Below the pieces are notes generated by a model that was given only the letters and a program-made list of their open reading frames with translations, was not told the origin of the DNA and searched no databases. Of a stretch of DNA of 51,437 nucleotides, positions 8,168-15,966 are shown piece by piece. This DNA is from Pseudomonadota bacterium. Lineage in GTDB: Bacteria > Cyanobacteriota > Vampirovibrionia > Obscuribacterales > Obscuribacteraceae. Location of the stretch: the NCBI GenBank assembly GCA_021325555.1, contig JAJPGY010000024.1:1-51437 (forward strand). Reading direction: 5' to 3'. Made by a program: the position numbers and the translations under genes. Positions within the stretch are counted from its first letter, which is position 1. The number at the start of each line of letters is the position of its first letter.

Positions 8168-8959
8168 TCAGCGCCGGCGCAGCCCGCCCAGCATCGAGCG
8201 CCACATGGCCCGCTCGGCATAGTAGGTGGCATACCGGGTCATGGTGCGGGCCTCGGCGTTGATCACGTTGCCGACCTGGCCGCCTATTACGCCGCCGCCC
8301 GGGCCGTAGGTGCGGAAGCCGCCGCCGCCGCAACGCGGCCCGTAGGTGTGGAAGCCCTGTCCCATAAAGCCGCTGGCTGCCGCCAGACCCATCGGCACCA
8401 TCATCACCTGGCCGATCATGTCCTCCATGGTCTGGCCCTGGGCAAGGGCCCCGCCGGCAGCGCCTGCGGCGCCGGGCGCAGCCCCGGCGATGGAGAGGTC
8501 GCCTGCGCTGCTTTCGGTCTCCTGGATGCTGCCCAGACCGGCGTAGGGATCAGCGGAGGCGGTCACCGAGCCCCGGAGCGGTGCTCGCTGGACGCGCGCC
8601 TGCCCGCGCCCTGCCGAGCCCGGGCTCTGCCAGGCTGATTGAGCGGCCGCCGGGCCGGAGCCCGGGTCGTGGACTGCCCCGATCCACTCGGATTGCCCGG
8701 CAGCCGCCTGGGCGGCCCCGGGCATGGCGCTTACGCCGCCTGCCGGCGCGCTCAGCGAGAGCCACTGCGACTGCCCGGCTGCCTCTGAGGAGGCGGCAGC
8801 GCCGCCTTCGGTTACCCAGTCGGATTGACCGAGCGACGCGGCCGCCGGCTCACCGCCGTCCTGCCACGAGCTGTCGGCCGCCATGGCCGGCGCGGCTGCT
8901 TGGGCGAGAAGGAGGGTGAAGGCGCTTAACGCTATTTTGCTGGACGTGAAAATACTCAT
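8168..8959 (-). CDS. secreted Ala/Gly-rich protein with GQSxW repeats
   Basis: 263 residues, not recognised as a known family. The N-terminus is a clear Sec signal peptide: Lys8 in a short polar start, a hydrophobic core and an AMA-ADS cleavage site near residue 27. The mature part contains five copies of a short motif spaced roughly 18-30 residues apart: SSWQ, GQSDW, GQSQW, GQSEW and AQSAW. The C-terminal third has two near-repeats of FHTYGPRCGG and FRTYGPGGG followed by a basic tail. The ATG at 8959 was chosen because the signal peptide starts there; GGGGGAG lies 14 bases upstream. It has its own promoter and terminator (separate entries). Function unknown; envelope or matrix attachment is a guess. 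Confidence 0.8.
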   Translation of the reverse strand: MSIFTSSKIALSAFTLLLAQAAAPAMAADSSWQDGGEPAAASLGQSDWVTEGGAAASSEAAGQSQWLSLSAPAGGVSAMPGAAQAAAGQSEWIGAVHDPGSGPAAAQSAWQSPGSAGRGQARVQRAPLRGSVTASADPYAGLGSIQETESSAGDLSIAGAAPGAAGAAGGALAQGQTMEDMIGQVMMVPMGLAAASGFMGQGFHTYGPRCGGGGFRTYGPGGGVIGGQVGNVINAEARTMTRYATYYAERAMWRSMLGGLRRR

Positions 8960-9019
8960 GGGCGAAATCTTCGCTCCCCCAGTGGAACCGATAACCTGCA
9001 AAACCTGCTTGCTGAGAGG

Positions 9020-9048
9020 ATGTTATTCCCCCGAGCCTGTCAAGTCAA
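9020..9048 (-). promoter_or_regulatory. sigma70-type promoter of the secreted W-repeat protein gene
   Basis: Reading the minus strand, TTGACT (9043-9048) and TAACAT (9020-9025) are separated by 17 bases, which are 5/6 and 4/6 matches. A second, overlapping TTGACA (9039-9044) has poor spacing. Transcription would start near 9013, about 55 bases before the ATG at 8959. Confidence 0.4.
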
Positions 9049-9075
9049 TGAATTTATGCGGGTTCCACGTAGCGG

Positions 9076-10689
9076 TTATCCGCCGCTGTCCTTGTAAAGC
9101 AGGAACGGCACGCCCTGCTCCTTGGCCCGGTCACGCGCCTTGCGCGCCGCGGCCAGCATGAGCCCGAGATCCCGGCAGTCGTCCGGCACGCAGGAGACGC
9201 CGAGCGCCAGCGTGATGCTGCGCGGATCGGGGGTCTCCGGCACCGGCTCGCCGCGGACCACCTCCATGATGCGCCCGGCGAAGATGCCGGCCGCGGCTGC
9301 TGTGGTGTTGGGCAGCAGGCAGGCGTAATCAAAGGTCTCGTAATGGGCCAGCAGGTCGGAGCCGCGCTTGATCGCGCTTATCCTCCGGGCGATCTCCTTG
9401 ACCGCCGCCGTGGTCATCGGCAGCGGGGCGTCCTGTGGCCCGTGGGGACGGAAGCGCATCTCGAAGATGATCACGCTATACGGCCAGCCGAACGACTGGA
9501 AGCGAAAGTGCTCCTGCTCCAGAAAGTAGAGAAAGGCCGGGTAGGTGAAAAGGCCAGTCTCCGGGCGCTGGAGGGCGGCGACGGCCGCCTGGATCGAGGC
9601 GCGATCGATGCCCAGGGCCTCCAGCGGCGCCGGCTTGTCGATGGTAACCACCGGCGCCCTATCGGTCACGGCCACCAGGTCGCAGGTGATGAGGTTGAAG
9701 AGGACGGGCGTCCACTGCGCCCGGGCAAGCGGCAGCCGGCGCAGGATGTCGAAGAGGGTGCTGGTGTTGTCGATCGACTGATAGACCTGCTTCTGCAGGG
9801 CAAGATCGATGGGCGCCCCCCGGGACACGGTTTGCTCGAAGTCGGACTCCTTGATGGTCTTGTGCCTGCGCATGAGGTAGGACTCCATCTTGACCCCGGC
9901 TGACTTCAGGTACTTGCTCTGGTCGAGCAGCGCCACCCCCTCCATGAGCAGCAGATCCAGGCGCTTGCCCACGGAGCGGTGCGTGGTCCGCTCGCCCGGG
10001 TAGAAGTGGAACTGGCCCTCCTCCCAGGTGATCAGCTCGACCACCCCCTGGTCGCCCTGGCTGGTGCCCACCTGCGCGTGCAGCGGCACGCCGTCCTCGA
10101 AAAAAACGTCGGCCTGGCCCTGGCTGTTCTGAATGCCCAGCCGGCCTGTCATCTTGCTCATCACCACCGACTGCAGGAGGTTGGGCAGCTGCATGTTCGT
10201 CAGGTCGCCCTCGAGGATGGCCTTGGCCTTCTGCTGGCTCACCGTCTGCCCGGCGGCGGCTGCTGCCGGCGCGCCTACCGTCTGGGCGTAGGCGGCGCCG
10301 GGCTCGGGCGCGCCACTGGCCGGCGGCTTGGGGGCGGCCGCGTAGCTGCCCTGCTGCATGTGGTCCTGGAGCTGCCCGCCTGCCGACTCGGCGAGCACCA
10401 GGTTGACGACCAGCTGCAGGTCGCCTGTCTGGTAGGTCCACAGGACCCTGGCGAGCTCGCCCACGCCGGCGTGCATGGTCCACTGCGGGTCACCGCCGGA
10501 GGTCTCGCAGCGGACGGCCAGCATGAACGGGCTGCCGGTGACGGTCGACGTCCAGGGCAGCTCGATGGCGCGCCCGCACTCCCTTTGCGCCTGCCCCAGA
10601 AGGTACTGCAGGTCGTCAAAGCCGGGATCTGCCGGGAGCTTCGGCAAGCGTGCATTGGGGAGCGGCTGCTGCTTGCCACGCTGAAACAT
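9076..10689 (-). CDS. PATAN/DUF4388 protein with degenerate GGDEF domain
   Basis: 537 residues, soluble, a probable signalling or scaffold protein. Counting from the GTG three codons earlier, residues 160-260 are a PATAN (DUF4388) domain, seen as ILEGDLTNM, MTGRLGIQ and VFFEDG followed by WEEGQFHF. These domains occur in response-regulator partners such as PatA. Residues about 385-535 align with the whole GGDEF fold, but the signature reads HYETFDY (452-458) instead of RYGGDEF, so the metal- and GTP-binding residues are lost and cyclase activity is not expected. The later motifs (LALGVS, ARKARDRAKEQG) are intact. ATG 10689 was chosen because GGGGG lies eight bases before it. Upstream on the same strand is glutamate dehydrogenase, 49 bases away. 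Confidence 0.85.
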   Translation of the reverse strand: MFQRGKQQPLPNARLPKLPADPGFDDLQYLLGQAQRECGRAIELPWTSTVTGSPFMLAVRCETSGGDPQWTMHAGVGELARVLWTYQTGDLQLVVNLVLAESAGGQLQDHMQQGSYAAAPKPPASGAPEPGAAYAQTVGAPAAAAAGQTVSQQKAKAILEGDLTNMQLPNLLQSVVMSKMTGRLGIQNSQGQADVFFEDGVPLHAQVGTSQGDQGVVELITWEEGQFHFYPGERTTHRSVGKRLDLLLMEGVALLDQSKYLKSAGVKMESYLMRRHKTIKESDFEQTVSRGAPIDLALQKQVYQSIDNTSTLFDILRRLPLARAQWTPVLFNLITCDLVAVTDRAPVVTIDKPAPLEALGIDRASIQAAVAALQRPETGLFTYPAFLYFLEQEHFRFQSFGWPYSVIIFEMRFRPHGPQDAPLPMTTAAVKEIARRISAIKRGSDLLAHYETFDYACLLPNTTAAAAGIFAGRIMEVVRGEPVPETPDPRSITLALGVSCVPDDCRDLGLMLAAARKARDRAKEQGVPFLLYKDSGG

Positions 10690-10738
10690 GCGAGTCACCC
10701 CCGGCGCGAGCGGACAATAAAAGCCTAGCAGATCGTCT

Positions 10739-12022
10739 CTAAGGATACAGCCCGCGCAGCCGCTTCGCCTCGGCCAGGCGCGCGATGCCGATGCGCAGGG
10801 CAGACATGCGCGGGCGCAGCCTGGTCCTGGCGCTCATCTCGAAGACCTGGTCGCAAGCCCGGCCCATAATCTGCTCGAGGCGGTCGTTCACCTCGTCTTC
10901 CGACCAGAAAAGGTGCATGAGCCCCTGCACCCACTCAAAATAGCTGACCGTGACGCCGCCAGCATTGGCCAGGATATCGGGCACCACGAAGACGCCGGCC
11001 TCGTGGAGCTGCAGGTCGGCCTCCGGGCTGGTCGGCCCGTTGGCGCCCTCCACCACTATCCGGCAGTTGAGCGTGCCCACGTTGCCCTCGTGGATCTGGT
11101 TGGCCAGGGCGGCGGGCACCAGCACATCGCATTTGAGCTGCAGCAGCTCGGCGTTGGTTACCTGGTCCGCATGCGGGAAGCCGCCGACCTTGCCCATCTC
11201 GCTCAAATAGGCCTGCAGCCTGGGAATGTCCAGACCGGAGGGGTTGTAAACGCCGCCGTGCACGTCCGAGACGCCGACCACCTTGTAGCCCGCGTCGTGG
11301 AGCAGGCGGGCGGTCACGGCGCCGACGTTGCCGAAACCCTGCACGACCACGGTTGGTGTCGGTTTCTCCATGCCAACCTGGGCCACAGCCCGCCGCACGC
11401 AGAAGGCCACGCCGCGCCCGGTCGCCTCCTGCCGGCCGTAGGAGCCGCCTATGGAGACCGGCTTGCCGGTGACAACGGAGGGCACAGTGTGCCCGACGTT
11501 GATGCTGTAGGTGTCCATGATCCAGGCCATCGTCTGCTCGTTGGTGTACATGTCTGGGGCCGGGATGTCCTTATCCGGGCCGAGCAGGTTGATGATCTCG
11601 GAGGTATAGCGGCGGGTGAGGCGCTCCAGCTCGCCGGCGGAGAGCTTCCACGGCTGGCAGCGGATGCCGCCCTTGGCGCCGCCGTAAGGAAGCCCCATGA
11701 GCGCGCACTTCCAGGTCATGAGCATGGCCAGACCGGACACCTCGCCCAGGTTCACATCCGGGTGATAGCGCACGCCGCCCTTGGCCGGACCGAGGGTGAC
11801 GTCGTGCTGGACCCGGTAACCGGTGTAGGAGTGGACCGTGCCGTCGTCCATCCGCACCGGTATTGTGACAATCAATGATCTCTTGGGGTATCTGAGGCGT
11901 TCGTGCAGCTCCGGATCGAGCCCCATCTCCAGGGCGATCTCATCCAATTGTCGCTGGGCCATTAGGAAATGCTGGGTTTCGCATTCCATGGTCGGCTTTG
12001 CAACCGACTCTACGGCAGCCAT
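10739..12022 (-). CDS. gdhA: glutamate dehydrogenase (Glu/Leu/Phe/Val dehydrogenase family)
   Basis: Interconverts glutamate with 2-oxoglutarate and ammonia using NAD(P). The 427 residues match the 410-450 of hexameric bacterial enzymes. The substrate site is present: Lys81 in GPAKGGVR, Lys105 in MTWK, catalytic Lys117 in GGAKGGI and Asp157 in PAPDM. GFGNVG (229-234) is the coenzyme motif, and NAGGVTVSYFEW near residue 365 is the conserved C-terminal signature. GAGGAGG about nine bases before the ATG supports the start. It is divergent from the fadH-like gene across 175 bases. A leucine dehydrogenase is unlikely from the length. NAD versus NADP preference was not judged. Confidence 0.95.
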   Translation of the reverse strand: MAAVESVAKPTMECETQHFLMAQRQLDEIALEMGLDPELHERLRYPKRSLIVTIPVRMDDGTVHSYTGYRVQHDVTLGPAKGGVRYHPDVNLGEVSGLAMLMTWKCALMGLPYGGAKGGIRCQPWKLSAGELERLTRRYTSEIINLLGPDKDIPAPDMYTNEQTMAWIMDTYSINVGHTVPSVVTGKPVSIGGSYGRQEATGRGVAFCVRRAVAQVGMEKPTPTVVVQGFGNVGAVTARLLHDAGYKVVGVSDVHGGVYNPSGLDIPRLQAYLSEMGKVGGFPHADQVTNAELLQLKCDVLVPAALANQIHEGNVGTLNCRIVVEGANGPTSPEADLQLHEAGVFVVPDILANAGGVTVSYFEWVQGLMHLFWSEDEVNDRLEQIMGRACDQVFEMSARTRLRPRMSALRIGIARLAEAKRLRGLYP

Positions 12023-12197
12023 TCAGGTACCCTCCTCAGGCCTCGCAGCCAAAAACTTTTATAAGCTTGCCCATCGCGTAACAGCATATTACAAACCCGA
12101 TCGCGTTGTATATATGAGAGCGAAACCCTCTGTGCTTAACTCTTTTACAGCCCGGTGCTCACCTTTTCTTAATAATCGCGCCCGGGACGGGGGGAAG

Positions 12198-13010
12198 ATG
12201 GAAGCCAAGAAAGACTTCGAGGGGCGGACGGCCGTCGTCACCGGCGGCGGTACCGGACTGGGCAAGGCGGTGGCCGCCCAGCTGTGCGCGCGCGGGGCGT
12301 CGGTGGTCATAGCCAGCCGCAGCAAGGAGCATCTGGAGCAGGCCTGCTCCGAGATTGCCGGGCTCGGCGGCAAGATTATCGGCATCCCCTGCGATGTCCG
12401 CCAGCCTGAGCAGGTCGAGTCCATGGTCGGGGGCGCCGTCGAGCGCTACGGGCGGATCGACATTCTGGTTAACAACGCCGCTGGCAACTTCCTGGTGCCG
12501 GCCGCGTCGTTGACGCCCAACGGCTGGAAGGCGGTGATCGACATTGTTCTCAACGGCACCTGGTATTGCTCGAGCTTCGCCGGACGGCAGATGATTGAGC
12601 AGGGTGGCGGCTGCATACTGAACATCATTGCCACCTACGCCTGGACCGGGGCACCAGGGGTGGTGCACTCCGCCTCGGCCAAGGGCGGGGTCCTGGCCAT
12701 GACCCGCACCCTGGCCGCGGAGTGGGGCCGCCACGGTGTTCGAGTCAACGCCCTGGCGCCGGGGGTGATGGTGACCGAGGGCGCTGCGAAGAACCTGATG
12801 TTCGAGAGCCTTGAGGTCCAGGAGCGCCTGGTAGAGCACATCCCGCTCCGCCGGCTGGCCACCACCGAGGAGATTGCCAGGCTGGCTGCCTTCCTGTGCT
12901 CCGACGATGCCGCCTACATCACCGGCGACGTGATGACCGCCGATGGCGGACGCTGGCTCGATGAGGGGTTCCTTGCCCTCTACGCCCGGCAAACTCAGAC
13001 CCGGGTATAG
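12198..13010 (+). CDS. 2,4-dienoyl-CoA reductase-like SDR (FadH/DECR type)
   Basis: 270 residues, cytoplasmic, expected to reduce 2,4-dienoyl-CoA with NADPH during breakdown of unsaturated fatty acids. GGGTGLG (16-22) binds the dinucleotide, NNAAGNF (92-98) is typical of the DECR group, and the active site follows that group: Tyr147 in ATYAW, Ser158/Ser160 and Lys162 in HSASAK, rather than the canonical YxxxK. The closest remembered match is the Bacillus subtilis FadH (YkuF) type. The frame is open to 11838, but homology and GGGGGG just before ATG 12198 fix this start. The TAG stop is two bases before the antiporter ATG, so the two genes are translationally coupled. Confidence 0.88.
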   Translation: MEAKKDFEGRTAVVTGGGTGLGKAVAAQLCARGASVVIASRSKEHLEQACSEIAGLGGKIIGIPCDVRQPEQVESMVGGAVERYGRIDILVNNAAGNFLVPAASLTPNGWKAVIDIVLNGTWYCSSFAGRQMIEQGGGCILNIIATYAWTGAPGVVHSASAKGGVLAMTRTLAAEWGRHGVRVNALAPGVMVTEGAAKNLMFESLEVQERLVEHIPLRRLATTEEIARLAAFLCSDDAAYITGDVMTADGGRWLDEGFLALYARQTQTRV

Positions 13011-13012
13011 AG

Positions 13013-14062
13013 ATGAACTACCTGCTTATCTTCGTCCCGCTGCCGATCCTCGCTCAGTTGCTCGGCTGGCCGCCGGTAATCATTTTCTTCGCCTCCTGCC
13101 TGGGGATCGTGCCGCTGGCCGGCTTGCTCGGCAAGGCCACAGAGTATCTCTCCGACCGCATTGGCGAAGGACCGGGGGCGCTGCTCAACGCCACCTTCGG
13201 CAACGCCTGCGAGCTCATCATCGGGCTGTCGGCGCTGCATGCCGGGTTGACCGAGGTGGTGAAGGCCTCGATTGTCGGCTCGATCATCGGCAACGTCCTC
13301 CTGGTCCTGGGTGGCAGCATCCTGGCCGGTGGGCTGCGCTACGAGACGCAGACTTTCAACCGCACGGCCGCGACCACCTCCGCCACGCTGCTGGCGCTTG
13401 CCGCCATCAGCCTCATGGTGCCGGCCGTCTTTCATTTTGCCGTGCCGCCGGAGCGGCAGCTGGCCGAAAGCTGGCTGGCGCTTGCGATCGCGGTGGTGCT
13501 GCTGGTCACCTACGTGCTGAGCCTGCTGTTCAGCCTGAAGACCCACAAGCACCTTTACGTGCGCAGCGTTGATCCGGAAGCCGATGAGGCGATCGGGGTC
13601 ACCGGCTGGAGCATCCGAAGGTCGGTCATCATCCTGGCGGCGGCGACCGGGCTGGTGGTGGTGCTGAGCGAGTATCTCGTGCACGCGGTCGAGCATACTG
13701 CCCAGGCGCTGGGGATGACGCAGATGTTCATCGGGGTGATCCTGGTGGCGGTCGTGGGCAACGCTGCCGAGCACAGCACGGCCGTTCTTATGGCCCTCAA
13801 GAACAAGATGGATCTCTCCATCAACATCGCGCTCGGCTCCGGCTCCCAGATTGCTCTCTTTGTGGCGCCGGTCCTGGTCTTCGCCAGCTTCCTTCTGGGC
13901 CGGCCGATGAACCTCTTTTTCTCCCCGATCGAGGTGCTGTCAATCTGGGTTTCTGTGATCATCCTCTCCTTCGTCGCCCTGGACGGCGAGTGCAACTGGC
14001 TGGAGGGCATCCAGCTGCTGGCCGTCTACGCCATACTCGGTGCGGCCTTTTACTTCGCCTAG
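13013..14062 (+). CDS. Ca2+/H+ antiporter (CaCA superfamily, Cax type)
   Basis: Exports Ca2+ in exchange for protons across the cytoplasmic membrane. It has 349 residues and about eleven predicted hydrophobic helices in two inverted halves, as usual for Cax proteins. Each half has its signature: GNACEL (63-68, with Glu67 as ion ligand) and GNAAEH (249-254, with Glu253). A charged loop around 175-198 separates the halves ([18 protein letters not shown]). It starts two bases after the stop of the fadH-like gene and is clearly in the same transcript. A functional link between fatty-acid oxidation and calcium export is not obvious. Confidence 0.93.
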   Translation: MNYLLIFVPLPILAQLLGWPPVIIFFASCLGIVPLAGLLGKATEYLSDRIGEGPGALLNATFGNACELIIGLSALHAGLTEVVKASIVGSIIGNVLLVLGGSILAGGLRYETQTFNRTAATTSATLLALAAISLMVPAVFHFAVPPERQLAESWLALAIAVVLLVTYVLSLLFSLKTHKHLYVRSVDPEADEAIGVTGWSIRRSVIILAAATGLVVVLSEYLVHAVEHTAQALGMTQMFIGVILVAVVGNAAEHSTAVLMALKNKMDLSINIALGSGSQIALFVAPVLVFASFLLGRPMNLFFSPIEVLSIWVSVIILSFVALDGECNWLEGIQLLAVYAILGAAFYFA

Positions 14063-14075
14063 GCGTGGTCTCTTT

Positions 14076-14651
14076 TCAACGCAAGAAGTGCGCGGTTAGC
14101 CAGGCGGGCAGAAGCGGTGCCGCCTGCCGGATCTGCAGGCGATCGCTTCGGCCCAGCGCGGCCGTGGCCTTTTCCAGGCAACCGGGGTCGATGCTCGTCC
14201 GACCCAGGTGCCAGAGCGCCCTCAAAACCCTGCCGGCCGGGCTGTCGCCCAGGCTCAACTTACGGGGAGCAGTTTTCTTTAAATGGATCTGCAGGCTGCC
14301 AAACTGAAAGGAGCTTGAGCTGGCGGCCACCGCAAAGGTTGGCTGGGCTGGAGGCTTAAGCCCTAGCCCCAGTTCGGAGGCGAGCGAGCGTGGGTGCAGG
14401 CGCACACGTTTTCCGAAGGAGCGGGCCTTGGCGCGGGCAACGGCGAATACGGAAGGGATTGGCGAGCCTTCCCTGACGAAGACGCCCCGCGCCAGCCGGA
14501 CGATGATTTTCTGCCTGACGAGCCTTGCAGTTGCCTGGTCGACGGCCGCGCGTCGCCCGTAGGAGAGCAGTTGCCGGGTGGTGAAGATGCGGCCCAGCGG
14601 CAGACGAAATATGTGCCGCCGAATGAAGGTGGTGGTGACGTTGCTTCTCAT
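14076..14651 (-). CDS. DUF6088 / AbiEi-antitoxin-like winged-helix regulator
   Basis: 191 residues. The first about 60 residues fit a winged helix of the AbiEi-type antitoxin group: FTTRQLLSYG, a recognition-helix region (VDQATARLVRQKII) and an RLARGVFVRE wing. The rest (AVARAKARSFGKRVRLHPRSLASELGL, here split as AVARAKARSFG and the following SLASELGLG) matches the DUF6088 pattern of a C-terminal alpha/beta domain that binds the toxin in AbiE-like systems. The GGAGGG seven bases before ATG 14651 and the family start both exclude the longer frame. A strong palindrome lies 16 bases upstream (separate entry). No AbiEii-type nucleotidyltransferase toxin gene is next to it, so it is an orphan regulator here. 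It is convergent with the antiporter. Confidence 0.75.
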   Translation of the reverse strand: MRSNVTTTFIRRHIFRLPLGRIFTTRQLLSYGRRAAVDQATARLVRQKIIVRLARGVFVREGSPIPSVFAVARAKARSFGKRVRLHPRSLASELGLGLKPPAQPTFAVAASSSSFQFGSLQIHLKKTAPRKLSLGDSPAGRVLRALWHLGRTSIDPGCLEKATAALGRSDRLQIRQAAPLLPAWLTAHFLR

Positions 14652-14666
14652 TTCTTTTCCCTCCGC

Positions 14667-14698
14667 GTTGTCAGAATTACGTCCGTAATTCTGATAAC
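14667..14698. promoter_or_regulatory. 32-bp palindromic operator before the DUF6088 gene
   Basis: Perfect 11-base arms (TCAGAATTACG at 14671-14681 and its complement at 14684-14694) around two bases; with flanks the arms extend to 15 bases with one mismatch. The site lies 16 bases before the start codon of the DUF6088 regulator, where a bound protein would block transcription or initiation. AbiEi-type antitoxins bind inverted repeats upstream of their own genes, so self-repression is the natural reading. Confidence 0.75.
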
Positions 14699-14787
14699 GT
14701 TCGCGCACGGAAAAAAGTTCAACCCGGCCGCCAGATCTCATGTTGGCGGTGAGCACCCGCCAGGCTTTGTCGCCCTGCGCGGGCGGG

Positions 14788-15546
14788 CTAGGGGCGGTCG
14801 AACCAGTACCGGTAAAGCGGAAATCCACTGCTGTCCGTAATTCCCAGCGACTGCAGCCAACCGCGCGGGCCGCTCCTCGCCCGGCTGGCGAAGGAAAAGT
14901 TGCCAGGCGCGCCCGCCAGCGGGGCGATGAGCACCATGCACGGTTCGGGCACGAGGCCAGGCCAGTAGCGGCTGACGGAGCGGGACAGTTTGACCCATCG
15001 CGGGCGATTGGGGATAGCGCTTTTGTCCCACCAGGCGATGTCGAGATTGTGATAAGGAGTGACCATCAGGTCGTTGCTGTAGGCGTAAGCGGGCAGCCAT
15101 GGTGGCCGGATGGCCGGCGGCACGGACCGGGGCCTGGCCGCTCCCGAGATTGACAGCAAGGAGCGCAACAGACCTTGCAGGCGAGGGGCAGGCGACGCCG
15201 CCGGCAGGCCGGCAGCGTCGGGTGCTGGCGCCGGCAGCCGTTGCTCGGCGAAGGGATCCTGCCCGGCCGGCGGCGGCATCCCCTGCCAGGAGGGGGACGA
15301 CCGGGTCATAGTGCTCGACCACTCCACCTGCCCCTTTAGCGGCGCCGGACAGGGAGCCGCGGCGGCAGGCGGCGGGTATCCGTCAGGCTGGTCGGGAGCA
15401 GCCCCCGGTGAGCTCATGGCGGCCTGGCCGCTGGCTGGGCAGGCGGCGGCAAGCCAGGCGCCGGCAAGCCAGGCGCCCAGGGCAACGAGCGTGCAGGCGC
15501 GCGTTGCCCTGGGCGAGCGGTTCTGGCGGGCGATCGTGCTCATCAC
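14788..15546 (-). CDS. secreted Pro/Ala-rich protein, unknown function
   Basis: 252 residues. A basic start (ARQNRSPRATR) and a hydrophobic segment ending near CPASGQA form a signal peptide or possible lipoprotein signal, although the Cys context is not a clean lipobox. A Pro/Ala-rich linker follows to about residue 140 and contains GQVEW and SPSW, echoing the GQSxW motif of the secreted protein at 8168-8959. The C-terminal 110 residues are folded-looking and Trp/Tyr-rich (PPWLPAYAYSND, RYWPGLVPEP, YRYWFDRP). GTG 15546 has AAGGAG 11 bases upstream and ATG 15543 follows at once; the ATG overlaps the stop of the interrupted gene before it (TGATG), which suggests translational coupling. Confidence 0.72.
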   Translation of the reverse strand: MMSTIARQNRSPRATRACTLVALGAWLAGAWLAAACPASGQAAMSSPGAAPDQPDGYPPPAAAAPCPAPLKGQVEWSSTMTRSSPSWQGMPPPAGQDPFAEQRLPAPAPDAAGLPAASPAPRLQGLLRSLLSISGAARPRSVPPAIRPPWLPAYAYSNDLMVTPYHNLDIAWWDKSAIPNRPRWVKLSRSVSRYWPGLVPEPCMVLIAPLAGAPGNFSFASRARSGPRGWLQSLGITDSSGFPLYRYWFDRP

Positions 15547-15899
15547 GGGCTGCCTGACTCCTTGTCGTTCTCCACCAATGGCAAATTAGCACAGGCGGCC
15601 GCCGCCGGCACCCCGGCTTGCCGCTGCCCGCGATAGCGGCGGGCCAGCCACCAGCTCTTGATCGGTGGCAGGGACTGGGCGGAAAGATAGAAGCCGAGCG
15701 CCGGCACCAGGGCGTTCAGCCAGAATCGCTCGTTTCCGAGCAGCTAAAGAAGCAGGGCGGCAAAGATATAAGTGCTGGTGCAGATTACCGCGATCCGCAT
15801 GCCGCTTGTCTCCCAGTCCTTGTCTGCCTCTACCCGGGCGTTGCGCTGCTTGATCGACTCGAGCTCCTGCTCGATGCGTTGCAGTGTCTCTTCGCTCAT
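15543..15899 (-). pseudogene. small membrane protein interrupted by an in-frame amber codon
   Basis: A strong ribosome binding site (AAAGGAGG) precedes ATG 15899. The first 51 residues (coiled-coil ESIKQRNARVEADKDWE, then a membrane helix) end at TAG 15744-15746 inside the helix. The same frame then continues for 66 residues: LLGNERFWLNALVPALGFYL, SAQSLPPIKSWW and a basic tail, ending at a TGA that overlaps the ATG of the next gene. Both halves together match a widespread two-helix family remembered with NRRVEADKAWETSW and NALVPxxGFxLSTxxLP motifs. TAG ends other genes here (for example murJ and gdhA), so the code is not reassigned. Recent nonsense mutation, sequencing error or readthrough are all possible; readthrough is the least likely by default. 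Confidence 0.7.
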
Positions 15900-15966
15900 T
15901 GCCCCCTCCTTTGTGCCGCTTGCCCGGGAAAGCATAGCTCAGCGCGGCCGGCAGCTTAAGACCGGG

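Noticed and set aside
15543..15899. TAG reassigned to an amino acid in this organism
   Set aside because: Several normal genes end in TAG exactly where the family should end (gdhA, murJ, rsmH, the fadH-like gene), so TAG is a working stop.
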